Shown: positions 1 to 8,699, counted from the first letter of the stretch. The stretch: DNA of 48,359 nt from Colwellia sp. (GCA_022969215.1 JALJPA010000007.1:1-48359); one strand, 5' to 3'. Numbers and translations: made by a program. The notes: generated from the sequence alone by a model not told the origin.

Positions 1-580
1 TGAACGTAAATCTTGTGAAGAATCTACTGGTGCTGTTGGGAAGTAACCACCTTTAACGCCAGGACGGTGACCCATGTTACCTTCTTCGTATTTGGTACCT
101 GAATTCCAAGCAGCTTCTTTATCATCAATTTTGTAGAAAGAACCACTCATATCAGTGTGGAAACGAACATCATCAAAAACGAAGAATTCTGGTTCAGGAC
201 CAATTAATACTGTATCGGCAATACCAGTACTACGTAAATATTCTTCGGCACGATGCGCTACAGAACGTGGGTCACGGCTGTAACCTTGCATAGTGGCAGG
301 TTCTAAAATATCACAACGAATATTTAAAGTAACAGCCTCAGTGAATGGGTCTAGCACAGCGGTTGATGCATCAGGCATCATAACCATGTCAGATTCATCA
401 ATGCCTTTCCAACCTTCAATTGAAGAGCCATCGAACATTTTACCGTCTTCAAAGAAGTCTTCATCTACTTGGTGATGAGGAATTGAAATATGTTGTTCTT
501 TACCTTTTGAATCAGTAAAACGAAGGTCAACAAATTTGACATCGTGTTCTTTAATTAAGTCGAATACTGCTTGTGACATT
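1..580 (-). CDS. glnA: Glutamine synthetase, N-terminal part (gene runs off the left edge)
   Basis: About 193 N-terminal residues are visible, reading leftward from an ATG at 580 ([20 protein letters not shown]); the rest lies outside the window. The segment [16 protein letters not shown] is the conserved beta-grasp region of type I (GlnA) glutamine synthetase, and [10 protein letters not shown] carries the start of the catalytic barrel with its metal-binding Glu. The enzyme makes glutamine from glutamate, ammonia and ATP in the cytoplasm and forms a dodecamer. A good SD (GAGAGACAAA-type) precedes the ATG. Regulation looks like the enteric case: a sigma-54 promoter and two NtrC-type sites lie upstream on the same strand (separate entries). 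Whether glnL/glnG follow glnA cannot be seen here. Confidence 0.97.
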
Positions 581-698
581 TTGTCTCTCCAGTGAGGTTA
601 ATTTTATAAATTTTTATAAATAATCGAGTAAGTTTTAGAATGGATGACGTTATAAAGGTTCGTTATTATCATTATTCATCTATTATTGCTCATTAATT

Positions 699-715
699 AG
701 CTAAAATCATGCCAA
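699..715 (-). promoter_or_regulatory. Sigma-54 promoter for glnA
   Basis: Read on the minus strand this is TTGGCATGATTTTAGCT, against the RpoN consensus YTGGCACGrNNNTTGCW. The invariant GG (712-713) and GC (700-701) are exactly 12 bases apart, as required for the -24/-12 elements. It predicts a transcript start near 688 and a leader of about 108 bases before the glnA ATG. Confidence 0.8.
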
Positions 716-765
716 GGTGAAGCCCATTGATTAATAAGCTTTTTTATTGTTATGACTTTTCTTTG

Positions 766-803
766 TGCACCATGTTGGCGCTTACGTTGCTCTATTTTGG
801 TGC
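766..803. promoter_or_regulatory. Pair of NtrC (GlnG) enhancer sites upstream of glnA
   Basis: Two NtrC-like sites: TGCACCATGTTGGCGC starting at 766 and GCTCTATTTTGGTGC at 789-803. They resemble the two strong NtrC sites upstream of E. coli glnAp2 (TGCACCAACATGGTGC and GCACTATATTGGTGC). Their centres are about 22 bp apart (two helical turns) and lie about 86 and 108 bp upstream of the start predicted from the sigma-54 promoter. Response to nitrogen limitation through phosphorylated NtrC is inferred from this arrangement. Confidence 0.75.
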
Positions 804-1010
804 GTTAATGGCAGTTGTAAGGATGTTACTATAGAATATATTTAGCAGCTTGCCCTCAACAATTTATACTTTTTTAGTTGTTATGTTTAGAATATATGCC
901 CAAGGATACATTTAATCATGTTTATAGCTATATAATGTGTGTTATCCATAGCTATACTGCTAATTTTTATAACTTTTTATTAAGGTGTACCATTAAGGTA
1001 CTGGATTTTT

Positions 1011-2135
1011 ATGAATAAATCGATGGCCATTGTGCTAGCTAAAGTTTCTTTGATCACCTTTTCGTTAATTTTTTCGATGAGTGGTTATGCCAAAGAAGAG
1101 CTAAGTAATTGGCAAAAGCCAACACCAGTTTTTAAGCAAGACTATGATTGGGTAAAACTAACCTCAGACGAATGGCTTAAAGGCGATATTGTGTCAATGT
1201 ACGATGAGAAATTAGAGTTTGATAGTGATGAACTTGATATGCAAACTATTGATTGGGATGATGTGGCTGAATTACGTAGCAAGCAATGGCAAAGTATTCG
1301 TATGTTTGATGGCACTATCGCAGAAGGTTATTTAGTACTAAAGGAGGGGCATTTATCTTTAGTCAAAAATGGAGTCACTAGCCACTTTGAATTAAGTAAT
1401 CTTTTATCGATTGCCTCTTCAGGGAAAAACGAAATAGATTTATGGGATGGCTATGTTAATTTAGGTATTAATTTACGACAAGGTAACACGGTACAAGTTG
1501 ATTATACCTTTGCTGCAGGCATGCAGCGCCGCAGTTCGAGTAGTCGCTTTAAGGCTGATTACACCACAGATTATAGTCGATATGAAGATCAAAAAACCGA
1601 AGAAACTAAAGTAACCGCAGATAGTGAACGCTTAACGTCATCTTATGACTGGTTCTTTAATCCTAAGGTTTATTTTCGTGTCGCAGATGTTGAATATATA
1701 GCGGATGAATTCTTAAACCTTGATTATCGTATCCATTATGGTGTTGCCCTGGGTTATCATCTTGTCGACACCAGTCGAACAACTTGGGATGTTAATGCTG
1801 GTCCAAGTTATCAGAAAAGTAAGTTCTTGGATGTTCAAAATGATGATAGCGATACAGAAGACTCATTTGGTTTAACTTTAGGAACTGATTTTACCTTTGA
1901 AGTAAGCAGTGATATTGATTTTGATGTCTCATATAATATACAAATGGTTGATGAGGCCTCAGGTGGTAATATCCATCACTTTCAAACAGGTTTAGAAATT
2001 GACCTTGCTAATGATTTTGATCTTGATTTAACTTTCTATGCTGATCGTACCGATAATCCAAAACCCGATAGTGAAGGGGGTATACCTGAGAAAAACGATT
2101 ACCGTTTAGTGGTTAGTTTTGGTTATGATTTTTAA
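1011..2135 (+). CDS. DUF481 family outer membrane protein, first of a tandem pair
   Basis: 374 residues with an N-terminal signal peptide (hydrophobic ITFSLIFSMSGYA, likely cut near residue 27). Residues about 40-130 form a small domain with the motif WLKGDIVSMYDEKLEFDSDE; the remainder is rich in alternating aromatic and charged strands and ends in GYDF, a C-terminal Phe typical of BAM-assembled beta-barrels. This matches the DUF481 (YdiY-like, salt-induced outer membrane protein) family, whose substrate is not established. The next gene is a clear paralogue 96 bases downstream, so the two are probably co-transcribed. The 430 bases upstream, shared with glnA, contain no other gene. The SD is weak. 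Confidence 0.8.
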   Translation: MNKSMAIVLAKVSLITFSLIFSMSGYAKEELSNWQKPTPVFKQDYDWVKLTSDEWLKGDIVSMYDEKLEFDSDELDMQTIDWDDVAELRSKQWQSIRMFDGTIAEGYLVLKEGHLSLVKNGVTSHFELSNLLSIASSGKNEIDLWDGYVNLGINLRQGNTVQVDYTFAAGMQRRSSSSRFKADYTTDYSRYEDQKTEETKVTADSERLTSSYDWFFNPKVYFRVADVEYIADEFLNLDYRIHYGVALGYHLVDTSRTTWDVNAGPSYQKSKFLDVQNDDSDTEDSFGLTLGTDFTFEVSSDIDFDVSYNIQMVDEASGGNIHHFQTGLEIDLANDFDLDLTFYADRTDNPKPDSEGGIPEKNDYRLVVSFGYDF

Positions 2136-2231
2136 TTAATCTACTTACTCTGCTTTATTAAGGGTTTGTATTTGAGTTAAAATAAATCCTTTTTAGTATT
2201 AACACTTTGACTGTAGGCTCGATTAAATAGT

Positions 2232-3335
2232 GTGAAAAACCTTTTATTACTTAGCCTATTCTTTGTCACCTTGGTTCCCTCTATTAGTTATGGGCAGCAA
2301 CCTTCGGAACATACAGCAGTATGGAGTCCACCTACACCGGTATTTTCTCAACAATTTGATTGGCTTCAGTTACGCTCTGGCGAATGGCTTAGAGGGGATA
2401 TTATCTCCATGTATGAGGATGAGCTTGAGTTTGACAGCGATGAATTTAATACCATCTTTTTTGATTGGCAAGATGTAGCAGAATTACGTAGCCGGTTTGA
2501 TCAACAAATACGTTTTGCTAATGGTGAGGTAAAGCAAGGCTTTCTTATTGTTAAAGATGAACACTTAATTATAATCAGTGACGGTAGTGAGCAACATTAT
2601 CCCTTATCTGAGCTCTTATCGATAACTTCCTCATCGGATGACCGTACAGAACTATGGGACGGTAAATTGAGTTTAGGCTTTGATGTTAATGTCGGTAATG
2701 TCAATCAACTTGACTATATAGCCAGTGCAAGATTACAAAGAAGAACCCCTTTCAGCCGATTTAAAGTCGACTTTATCTATAACTATAGTAAGTCTACTTT
2801 AGATGATGATGCACAAGTAATTACTGATACTGGTCGCCTAACTACTTATTTTGACTGGTTTTATAGTAGTAAGATGTTCTTTCGTGTCTTTGACTATGAG
2901 CACTTTAAAGACTTACAGCAAAATATTAGCTCAAGGGATACTTTAGGTGTCAGTTTAGGTTACCATATTATGCAAAATAAACGCTTACAGTGGGATCTGA
3001 CTGTTGGCCCTAGTTACCAACAAACAGTTTATGAAGACAGTAGTTCAGCAAGTAAACAGCATAGTGGCGTAGTCGCTCTTGGGACTTTATTGGATTATAG
3101 CCTGTCAAGCCGAGTAGATTTTCTATTTGATTATCAAATTCAGTTTGTTGAGCAGAGCTCGGGCAAGCGAAATTCACATTTAAAGACCGGCTTTGAATTT
3201 GAGTTGAGTAATGATCTTGAATTAGATGTCATTTTTTATCTTGACCGTGTTGCCGAGCCTGTTTCATCAATTAATACCGTGGCACCAAAATCCAATGACT
3301 ATAGTTTGGTCTTCAGTCTAGGTTATGATTTTTAA
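2232..3335 (+). CDS. DUF481 family outer membrane protein, second of a tandem pair
   Basis: 367 residues. The start is GTG at 2232, giving MKNLLLLSLFFVTLVPSISYG as a good signal peptide. The N-terminal module WLRGDIISMYEDELEFDSDE and the following DWQDVAELRSR are nearly identical to the gene before it (DWDDVAELRSK), and both end in GYDF. The pair therefore arose by tandem duplication, with the barrel part diverged more than the N-terminal module. It is a predicted outer-membrane beta-barrel of the DUF481 family; function is unknown beyond that. A stem-loop follows the stop codon, between it and the convergent reductase gene. Confidence 0.8.
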   Translation: MKNLLLLSLFFVTLVPSISYGQQPSEHTAVWSPPTPVFSQQFDWLQLRSGEWLRGDIISMYEDELEFDSDEFNTIFFDWQDVAELRSRFDQQIRFANGEVKQGFLIVKDEHLIIISDGSEQHYPLSELLSITSSSDDRTELWDGKLSLGFDVNVGNVNQLDYIASARLQRRTPFSRFKVDFIYNYSKSTLDDDAQVITDTGRLTTYFDWFYSSKMFFRVFDYEHFKDLQQNISSRDTLGVSLGYHIMQNKRLQWDLTVGPSYQQTVYEDSSSASKQHSGVVALGTLLDYSLSSRVDFLFDYQIQFVEQSSGKRNSHLKTGFEFELSNDLELDVIFYLDRVAEPVSSINTVAPKSNDYSLVFSLGYDF

Positions 3336-3357
3336 TCTTTACAGCACTCTTATTTTC

Positions 3358-3378
3358 AGCACTGTTATTTACAGTGCT
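3358..3378. terminator. Stem-loop between convergent genes
   Basis: AGCACTGT and ACAGTGCT form a perfect 8-bp stem around the loop TATTT, 22 bases after the DUF481 stop and just before the end of the convergent reductase gene. There is no long T run, so it may be a weak or Rho-assisted terminator or only a 3'-end stabiliser. Confidence 0.45.
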
Positions 3379-3389
3379 ATGATGCTGAA

Positions 3390-4496
3390 TTATTCATGGC
3401 TGATCACAACATCGGTAAGGGCGTTACAGCTGCAAAGCAAAATATAACCTTGTTGCCGCTCGCTAGCAGATAAGCCATTAGTTGAATGCTGCTTAACTTG
3501 ACCGCTTATTAATTTCGCTTTGCAACTGCCACAGCAACCTCCTCGACATGAATAAGGCAAAATTAATCCGGCAGCTTCTCCTTGCTCTAATAAAGAGTCC
3601 TCTTTATTGCCTAGATATTGTTTATTCCAACGCTTAAAGGAAATTGATACTTTCGCTTTGTTGTATCCGGTTGTTATTATTTTGTTGTCAATCATAGGAT
3701 TAGTCATTGTATTTCCTTTATTAGCAGAGCTGACATCTTGCTTCGAATATTCATATTCACCATAACTTTCATAATGGTAATTGTTAGGCGGTAAACCTAA
3801 TTTTCGTAAAAGTTGTTGTGCTGTTTTTCTGAATGATTTTGGTCCACAAACATAGGTTTGATAATGACTAATTTGCTCTATATTGTGCAACATATGTTCA
3901 TTTAAGCGCCCTTGAAAGCCATACCATTGTGGGCTGCTAGATTGAGTAAGAGTATAAATTATTTGGCAATTGCCATGTTGTCTAGCCAGACTGGTAATTT
4001 CAGCTTGAGCGATCAGGTCGTTTTCCTTTTGCGCACTATGAAGAAAGACGATTTGATTTTTACATTGTTTAGTGACCATATAACGTAGCATTGAAAGCAT
4101 TGGTGTTACACCACTGCCAGCGCTTAACAATAATACCTTCTGCGGAACAGACTCACTCAGATAGAAATTGCCAGCAACCTCTTGAGTAGAAATTACCTGA
4201 CCTATCTTAAAGTGATCATGGAAATAGTTAGAGATCTTTCCTTGCGGGATACGTTTTATGGTGATGCTAACATAATCGGGTGTTGTGGGAGAAGAAGACA
4301 AGGTATAGCAGCACGACTGTGCTTTACCTGCCATTTTAACGGTAAATGTTAGGTGCTGACCTGCGTAATAGTGAAAAGACAGCTTTGTTGCTGATTTTGG
4401 GTAAGAGAAAATAAACGTTTTTACATCAGGTGTTTCTATTTGAATCTTTTGACAAATTAATTGAAATGTTTGTTTTGTCGCGGTAGGTAGGACCAT
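3390..4496 (-). CDS. Hcr-like FAD/NAD(P) oxidoreductase with C-terminal 2Fe-2S ferredoxin domain
   Basis: 368 residues. Order of domains: FAD-binding barrel (about 10-105, with CCYTLSSSP in place of the usual RxYS/T FAD motif), NAD(P)-binding domain (about 110-235, LLLSAGSGVTPMLSMLRYM and the typical YVCGP), a linker, then a plant-type ferredoxin domain. The cluster ligands are C317, C322, C325 (CRGGCCGSC, C-x4-C-x2-C) and probably C355. This layout is that of Hcr, the NADH reductase of hybrid-cluster protein, and of the reductases that feed electrons to membrane desaturases and hydroxylases. No hcp gene or oxygenase lies nearby, so the partner cannot be named. The gene stands alone, convergent to the DUF481 pair and divergent from mpl. 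No clear SD precedes the ATG. Confidence 0.8.
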   Translation of the reverse strand: MVLPTATKQTFQLICQKIQIETPDVKTFIFSYPKSATKLSFHYYAGQHLTFTVKMAGKAQSCCYTLSSSPTTPDYVSITIKRIPQGKISNYFHDHFKIGQVISTQEVAGNFYLSESVPQKVLLLSAGSGVTPMLSMLRYMVTKQCKNQIVFLHSAQKENDLIAQAEITSLARQHGNCQIIYTLTQSSSPQWYGFQGRLNEHMLHNIEQISHYQTYVCGPKSFRKTAQQLLRKLGLPPNNYHYESYGEYEYSKQDVSSANKGNTMTNPMIDNKIITTGYNKAKVSISFKRWNKQYLGNKEDSLLEQGEAAGLILPYSCRGGCCGSCKAKLISGQVKQHSTNGLSASERQQGYILLCSCNALTDVVISHE

Positions 4497-4605
4497 TTTT
4501 TAATTTACTCAACTAAGTTTAAGCAGCCTGTTTACAGTTAAAGCTTAGTAATTAAGGTATGATATCGCCAATTATAGCGCTTCATTATCCTTGATTATTA
4601 TACCT

Positions 4606-6006
4606 ATGAGCAAAAAAATTCAACATCTTCATATATTAGGCATTTGTGGTACTTTTATGGGTGGCATTGCCGCTATAGCTAAAGAGCTTGGTTTTAAAGT
4701 CAGTGGCTCTGATGCTAACGTATATCCACCAATGAGCACTCAGCTAGAGCAACTTGGTATTGAGTTGAAGTCTGGTTATCAAGTGGAAAATTTCACTGAT
4801 GATATCGATATGGTTATTGTTGGTAATGCCATGTCCCGCGGTAACGCCATGGTGGAGTATATGTTAGATCGCAATATTCCTTATATTTCCGGACCTGAAT
4901 GGCTGTTAGATAATGTTTTAAAAGACCGTTGGGTACTCGCTGTATCGGGTACACATGGCAAAACAACTACCAGTAGTATGCTGGCGTGGATTTTAGAATA
5001 TGCGCATATGTCGCCAGGCTTTTTAATTGGCGGAGTACCGCAAAATCTCTCTTGCTCTGCTCGCCTAGGTGATGCACCTTTTTTTGTCATTGAAGCCGAT
5101 GAATACGATAGTGCCTTTTTTGATAAGCGCTCTAAATTTGTCCATTACCGACCTCGTACCTTAGTGATCAATAATTTAGAGTTTGATCATGGTGATATTT
5201 TTAATGATCTCAGTGATATTCAAAAACAATTTCATCATCTTATCCGTACAGTGCCCAGTAATGGCTTGATTTTGTCTCCGGCCAATGAAGCCGCCATTAG
5301 TGAAACTTTAGCCATGGGCTGTTGGACAGCAACTGAGTTTTCTCAGCACGACACTCAGCTTGAAACGGGTTGGCAAGTTGAAAAGTTAACGGCTCAAGGC
5401 AGTGAGTTTATCGTTAAATTCGACGGTAAAACACAGGGCACAGTTAAATGGGATCTGATTGGCGATTTTAATATTGATAACGGTGTCATGGCAATAGCCG
5501 CAGCCCGTCATGCTGGCGTACCAAGCTCAGTGGCTATTGAAGCCCTAGCGGAGTTTATTAATACTAAACGCCGGTTTGAGCTGCGTGGCACAGTCAATGG
5601 TATAAGTGTTTATGATGATTTTGCCCATCATCCCACAGCCATAGCAAAAACATTAGCCGGCGTACGTGCTAAAATAGGCGAACAAGTTCAGCCTGGCCGT
5701 ATCTTAGCGGTATTAGAGCCGAGATCTAATACTATGAAGTCAGGGGTGCATAAAGAAGCTCTGCCTCAGTCACTTATTGATGCTGATCAGGTCTTTATCT
5801 ATCAGGGAGAGCAAGTAACTTGGTCAGTAAGTGAAATGATCAAACAGTGCCAAGCACCTTGCCAAGTTGAAGATGATATTGAAAAGTTAGTTGAAAATAT
5901 AGCGCTACAAGCACAAGCGGGCGATATTATTGTTGTCATGAGTAACGGTAGTTTTGCCGGTATACATGACAAATTATTAGGCCGTTTAGCTAACATAACC
6001 GTATAA
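4606..6006 (+). CDS. mpl: UDP-N-acetylmuramate:L-alanyl-gamma-D-glutamyl-meso-diaminopimelate ligase
   Basis: 466 residues from the ATG at 4606. A TTG 15 bases upstream is open, but the start MSKKIQHLHILGICGTFMGG aligns with the E. coli Mpl start MRIHILGICGTFMGG. Mpl reattaches recycled murein tripeptide to UDP-MurNAc in the cytoplasm, using ATP. The N-terminal Rossmann part is followed by the Mur-ligase P-loop GTHGKTT at residues 115-121, the ATP/metal segment EADEYDSAFFDKRSKF, the conserved YDDFAHHPTA and a C-terminal domain with LEPRSNTMK. Length and order are normal for the family. def and ubiX follow on the same strand after 106 and 44 bases; an mpl-ubiX neighbourhood is common in marine gammaproteobacteria. 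Confidence 0.96.
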   Translation: MSKKIQHLHILGICGTFMGGIAAIAKELGFKVSGSDANVYPPMSTQLEQLGIELKSGYQVENFTDDIDMVIVGNAMSRGNAMVEYMLDRNIPYISGPEWLLDNVLKDRWVLAVSGTHGKTTTSSMLAWILEYAHMSPGFLIGGVPQNLSCSARLGDAPFFVIEADEYDSAFFDKRSKFVHYRPRTLVINNLEFDHGDIFNDLSDIQKQFHHLIRTVPSNGLILSPANEAAISETLAMGCWTATEFSQHDTQLETGWQVEKLTAQGSEFIVKFDGKTQGTVKWDLIGDFNIDNGVMAIAAARHAGVPSSVAIEALAEFINTKRRFELRGTVNGISVYDDFAHHPTAIAKTLAGVRAKIGEQVQPGRILAVLEPRSNTMKSGVHKEALPQSLIDADQVFIYQGEQVTWSVSEMIKQCQAPCQVEDDIEKLVENIALQAQAGDIIVVMSNGSFAGIHDKLLGRLANITV

Positions 6007-6112
6007 ATTACATAACAGTATAAAGAAAAAGCCGTTTAAGTATTAGCATCTAAGTAATACCATTTCGTATAATAGTAGTTTAATTAAATTCGTAAAAAGA
6101 GAACCAAGCACA

Positions 6113-6613
6113 ATGACAGTTTTAACCATACTTACCGCCCCCAATGAGCAGTTATTAAAGCCAGCAACACCTGTAACAGATGTTAGTAAAATCCAGGATT
6201 TAATCGATGATTTACTTGCTACCATGTACGATACTGAAGACGGTATTGGTTTAGCGGCCACACAAGTTGGTCGAAGTGAGGCCGTAGTGGTTATCGACAT
6301 TTCCGAAAATCGTGACGAGCCGTTAATTTTAGTAAACCCAGAGGTCGTTAGTGGTGAAGAAAAAGCTAAAGGTCAAGAGGGATGTTTATCTCTGCCGGGT
6401 TATTACGCTGATGTGGAGCGTTTTACTAAAGTTACCGTTGAGGCGTTAGACCGTCATGGTAAAGAAATTACTATTACCAGTGATGATTTTCTTGCCATTG
6501 CTATGCAACATGAAATAGATCACTTAAAAGGTACGTTATTTATTGATTACTTGTCGCCACTTAAAAAACAAATGGCGTTAAAGAAAGTTAAAAAAATGAT
6601 TAAGAACAGCTAA
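6113..6613 (+). CDS. def: Peptide deformylase
   Basis: 166 residues. It removes the N-formyl group from nascent proteins using a bound metal ion. All three family motifs are intact: GIGLAATQ (44-51), EGCLS (89-93, metal ligand C91) and HEIDH (133-137, ligands H133 and H137, catalytic E134). The context is not the usual fmt-def pair; it sits between mpl and ubiX, so the genome probably has another def copy next to fmt (inference). The C-terminus is basic and lysine-rich (LKKVKKMIKN). The mpl-def gap carries a short AT-rich stretch resembling the ends of the repeats described at 7306 and 14515. Confidence 0.95.
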   Translation: MTVLTILTAPNEQLLKPATPVTDVSKIQDLIDDLLATMYDTEDGIGLAATQVGRSEAVVVIDISENRDEPLILVNPEVVSGEEKAKGQEGCLSLPGYYADVERFTKVTVEALDRHGKEITITSDDFLAIAMQHEIDHLKGTLFIDYLSPLKKQMALKKVKKMIKNS

Positions 6614-6657
6614 CTTTATTGAATGACTAAGCAAATAAGCAAGAAAGTGGACAATTA

Positions 6658-7305
6658 ATGACAAATAAATCAAGCAATGCTGTGATGGGGCAAAGTGACT
6701 TTAATGGCAAAATAACACTAGCGATTACTGGTGCATCCGGTGCGGGTTATGCCTTACGTTTAATTGAATGCTTAGTCGCTGCTAATTATCAATTATATAT
6801 ACTGTGCTCAAGTGCCGGTCGAATTGTTGTCGATACTGAAGTAGGTGTAAAAATTCCTAGCTCCCCAGACGGTGCTAGTGAATTTTTAACGGAAAAGTAT
6901 CAAGCGAAAGCACAACAAATAACTGTGTTTGGTAAAGAGCAATGGTTCTCTCCTGTTGCTTCTGGCTCAGCGGCACCGAAACAAATGGTTGTTTGCCCTT
7001 GCTCGACCGGAACTATGGCGGCTATTTGTCATGGTATGAGTGATAACTTGATTGAGCGAGCTGCCGATGTGGTGATAAAAGAACGTGGTCAGTTAATTTT
7101 AATGGTTAGGGAAACGCCATTCTCAACCCTGCATTTACAAAATATGCTTAGTCTGTCTCAGCAAGGGGTCACCATTATGCCAGCCTCACCAGGCTTCTAT
7201 CATAAGGCAGAGTCAATTGAAGATCTTATCGATTTTATGGTGGCTAGAGTATTAGATCACCTTGGCATTGCGCAAGACATTATGCCGCGTTGGGGTTATA
7301 GCTAA
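6658..7305 (+). CDS. ubiX: Flavin prenyltransferase UbiX
   Basis: 215 residues. UbiX joins dimethylallyl phosphate to FMN to make the prenylated flavin cofactor of the decarboxylase UbiD (ubiquinone pathway). The flavin-binding [12 protein letters not shown] lies at about residues 23-34, [15 protein letters not shown] at about 110-125, and [19 protein letters not shown] followed by VRETPFS forms the dimethylallyl phosphate site. The C-terminus PRWGYS is typical. The N-terminus has about 17 more residues than E. coli UbiX, so an internal start cannot be excluded. The stop codon TAA at 7303 directly abuts a repeat element that begins at 7306. Confidence 0.95.
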   Translation: MTNKSSNAVMGQSDFNGKITLAITGASGAGYALRLIECLVAANYQLYILCSSAGRIVVDTEVGVKIPSSPDGASEFLTEKYQAKAQQITVFGKEQWFSPVASGSAAPKQMVVCPCSTGTMAAICHGMSDNLIERAADVVIKERGQLILMVRETPFSTLHLQNMLSLSQQGVTIMPASPGFYHKAESIEDLIDFMVARVLDHLGIAQDIMPRWGYS

Positions 7306-7462
7306 TACCAGTTTAATTAAGTTTGTGATCTTGTTGTGCATAGGGAAAATAAATCAGGGCAAGGCGCTCGATTGAGCAATAGCTGGCTATTGGGATTGAG
7401 AGCAACGCAGACATGGTATATTTTAACCAGCACAAGTGAGTAATAATTTAATGAAATTGGTA
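7306..7462. repeat. Short non-coding element with terminal inverted repeats (type 1)
   Basis: A 157-base element bounded by TACCAGTTTAATTAAGTT and the imperfect inverse AATTTAATGAAATTGGTA. Inside is CAAGGC (7360), the hairpin CAATAGC-tgg-CTATTG (7377-7391) and AACGCAG (7404-7410). The same inner order (CAAGGC, CAATAGC/GCTATTG, AACGCAG) recurs at 16728-16820 and, interrupted, around 35.7-36.0 kb. The outer ends match those of the otherwise different elements at 14515 and 35721. No reading frame is present. It looks like a MITE-type element with no transposase. Confidence 0.7.
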
Positions 7463-7497
7463 TAATACTACTCAGGTTGAATTGCTAGACTACTATT

Positions 7498-7534
7498 AAA
7501 AAAGCGACCGGCTGAAACAGCAGGTCGCTTTTTT
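7498..7534. terminator. Bidirectional intrinsic terminator between ubiX and cheX
   Basis: AAAAAAGCGACC (7498-7509) and GGTCGCTTTTTT (7523-7534) pair perfectly around a 13-base loop. A run of T follows the stem on each strand, so it can end both the mpl-def-ubiX transcript and the convergent cheX transcript. Confidence 0.88.
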
Positions 7535-7582
7535 GTTAGCAGCTTATATTGCTAGATTATTTATTGAAGACTCGCGTGAGAC

Positions 7583-8047
7583 TTACTCATCAAAACTGAA
7601 TTCAATATAGGCTCTACCTAATTCATTTTTCAATGGAATCAGAATAACAGGGCCTTTGGCTTTGTGATGAATGGTGTGATTGGGACCAGAAACCACGATA
7701 GGTGTGGCCATATCAAACTCAATACCTTTTTCACTTAGCAGACGTTTAGCGCCGCCGGTGACCATATTAGTAATTTCACCGACTAAATCAGTAATCTCTT
7801 CGTTTACTTCATCTGGAGCTTCACCGACCATATTTTTCATTGTGGCTAAGGCTAAACCTCCTTCAAAAGTAATTGATAAAGAGCCTTTTGCTTGCGGGCT
7901 AACCATACCAATTAAACCTGATACATCACCCATGGCGACTTCATTTTTTTTGAGTCGTGGTTTTTCTGGGATTAATTCCATTTGAGCCATAGTTGACATG
8001 ACATTAAGCATTGAAGATAAAAATGGATTGATAAACTCTACATTCAT
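7583..8047 (-). CDS. Chemotaxis phosphatase of the CheX family
   Basis: 154 residues, single domain, no signal peptide. The segment EEITDLVGEITNMVTGGAK carries the ExxN pair (E and N of EITN) that CheX/CheC-type phosphatases use to hydrolyse the phospho-aspartate of CheY. The ending (GRAYIEFSFDE) is typical of the family. The protein should act in the cytoplasm and shorten the CheY-P or other response-regulator signal. It is monocistronic and far from any visible chemotaxis cluster, so its partner receiver may not be the flagellar CheY. Convergent with ubiX across a bidirectional terminator. Confidence 0.85.
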   Translation of the reverse strand: MNVEFINPFLSSMLNVMSTMAQMELIPEKPRLKKNEVAMGDVSGLIGMVSPQAKGSLSITFEGGLALATMKNMVGEAPDEVNEEITDLVGEITNMVTGGAKRLLSEKGIEFDMATPIVVSGPNHTIHHKAKGPVILIPLKNELGRAYIEFSFDE

Positions 8048-8174
8048 GAAGATTCCGAATCTTAACTGTTTTAGATAAAGTACTTTATTTGATTTTGCAT
8101 GCTTATTTTACAAATGTAAATCAAATAGCGTAATAGTTTTATAGTTTATGCAGTTAATCGCTTGGCGGTATTGG

Positions 8175-8699
8175 CTAGTGATCTTTTTGGAGAGTGATAA
8201 TCGCTTCTTTAATTCTATAATCGAAAGTTAAGCTGCCAAAAAGCGCGACACCTTGAAGATCTTTACCTTGAAAATTAACTGTATTCACTTGCTTAGGGTA
8301 AGTATCGATGAGTATTGCATTTTTTACCACTATTTGCGGTAAAAAATTTTGTTGCTTACTTTCTTGATAGGCAATGATTTTTCCTGAGATTATTTCAAAA
8401 CCCAGCCAATTTAAAGGTATATTTACTTTGTATTTCTCTAGTGAAAATTGCTGTTCAAAATACTGCTGAATATAGAAGTCGTAATTTTTATGTTCGGCAG
8501 AAAAGTGAATTTGTTTAAGCTCAGCAATGGCATTTTCAATATCATGGGTGGTAAATTGATGGACTATTTCCAGGTGCTTAGTTTTGGCATTAACATTTAA
8601 GTCAGTCACACCGAAGAAATAGGTGTGACCTGTAGCCGAAGCTACAAGTCCCATATAAAAGCTGATAGCAAGTAAGTACTTGCCTAACGCTTTAAACAT
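8175..8699 (-). CDS. DUF6702-like exported protein, coupled to the M1 peptidase
   Basis: 174 residues with a signal peptide (MFKALGKYLLAISFYMGLVASATG, cleaved near ATG-HT). The mature start HTYFFGVTDLNVNAKTKHLE resembles the His-starting strand of the DUF6702 family, small exported beta-rich proteins of unknown function. No catalytic motif is visible. Its ATG overlaps the stop codon of the upstream M1 peptidase by one base (TAATG), which indicates translational coupling and a shared job at the envelope. The family assignment rests on general pattern only and is less sure than the coupling. Confidence 0.6.
   Translation of the reverse strand: MFKALGKYLLAISFYMGLVASATGHTYFFGVTDLNVNAKTKHLEIVHQFTTHDIENAIAELKQIHFSAEHKNYDFYIQQYFEQQFSLEKYKVNIPLNWLGFEIISGKIIAYQESKQQNFLPQIVVKNAILIDTYPKQVNTVNFQGKDLQGVALFGSLTFDYRIKEAIITLQKDH

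Noticed and set aside
293..475. Open frame on the plus strand inside glnA
   Set aside because: It is antisense to a well-conserved glutamine synthetase region and has no SD.
660..690. Fur-like sequence TTATTATCATTATTCAT upstream of glnA
   Set aside because: Only one half matches TGATAAT; the other half is simple AT-rich sequence.
6052..6100. TAATACCA and TTTAATTAAATT between mpl and def, like the ends of the repeats
   Set aside because: No matching second end within a reasonable distance; possibly a worn remnant but not supportable.
7680..7985. 101-residue open frame opposite cheX
   Set aside because: A shadow of cheX; the minus-strand frame has the family motif and start signals.
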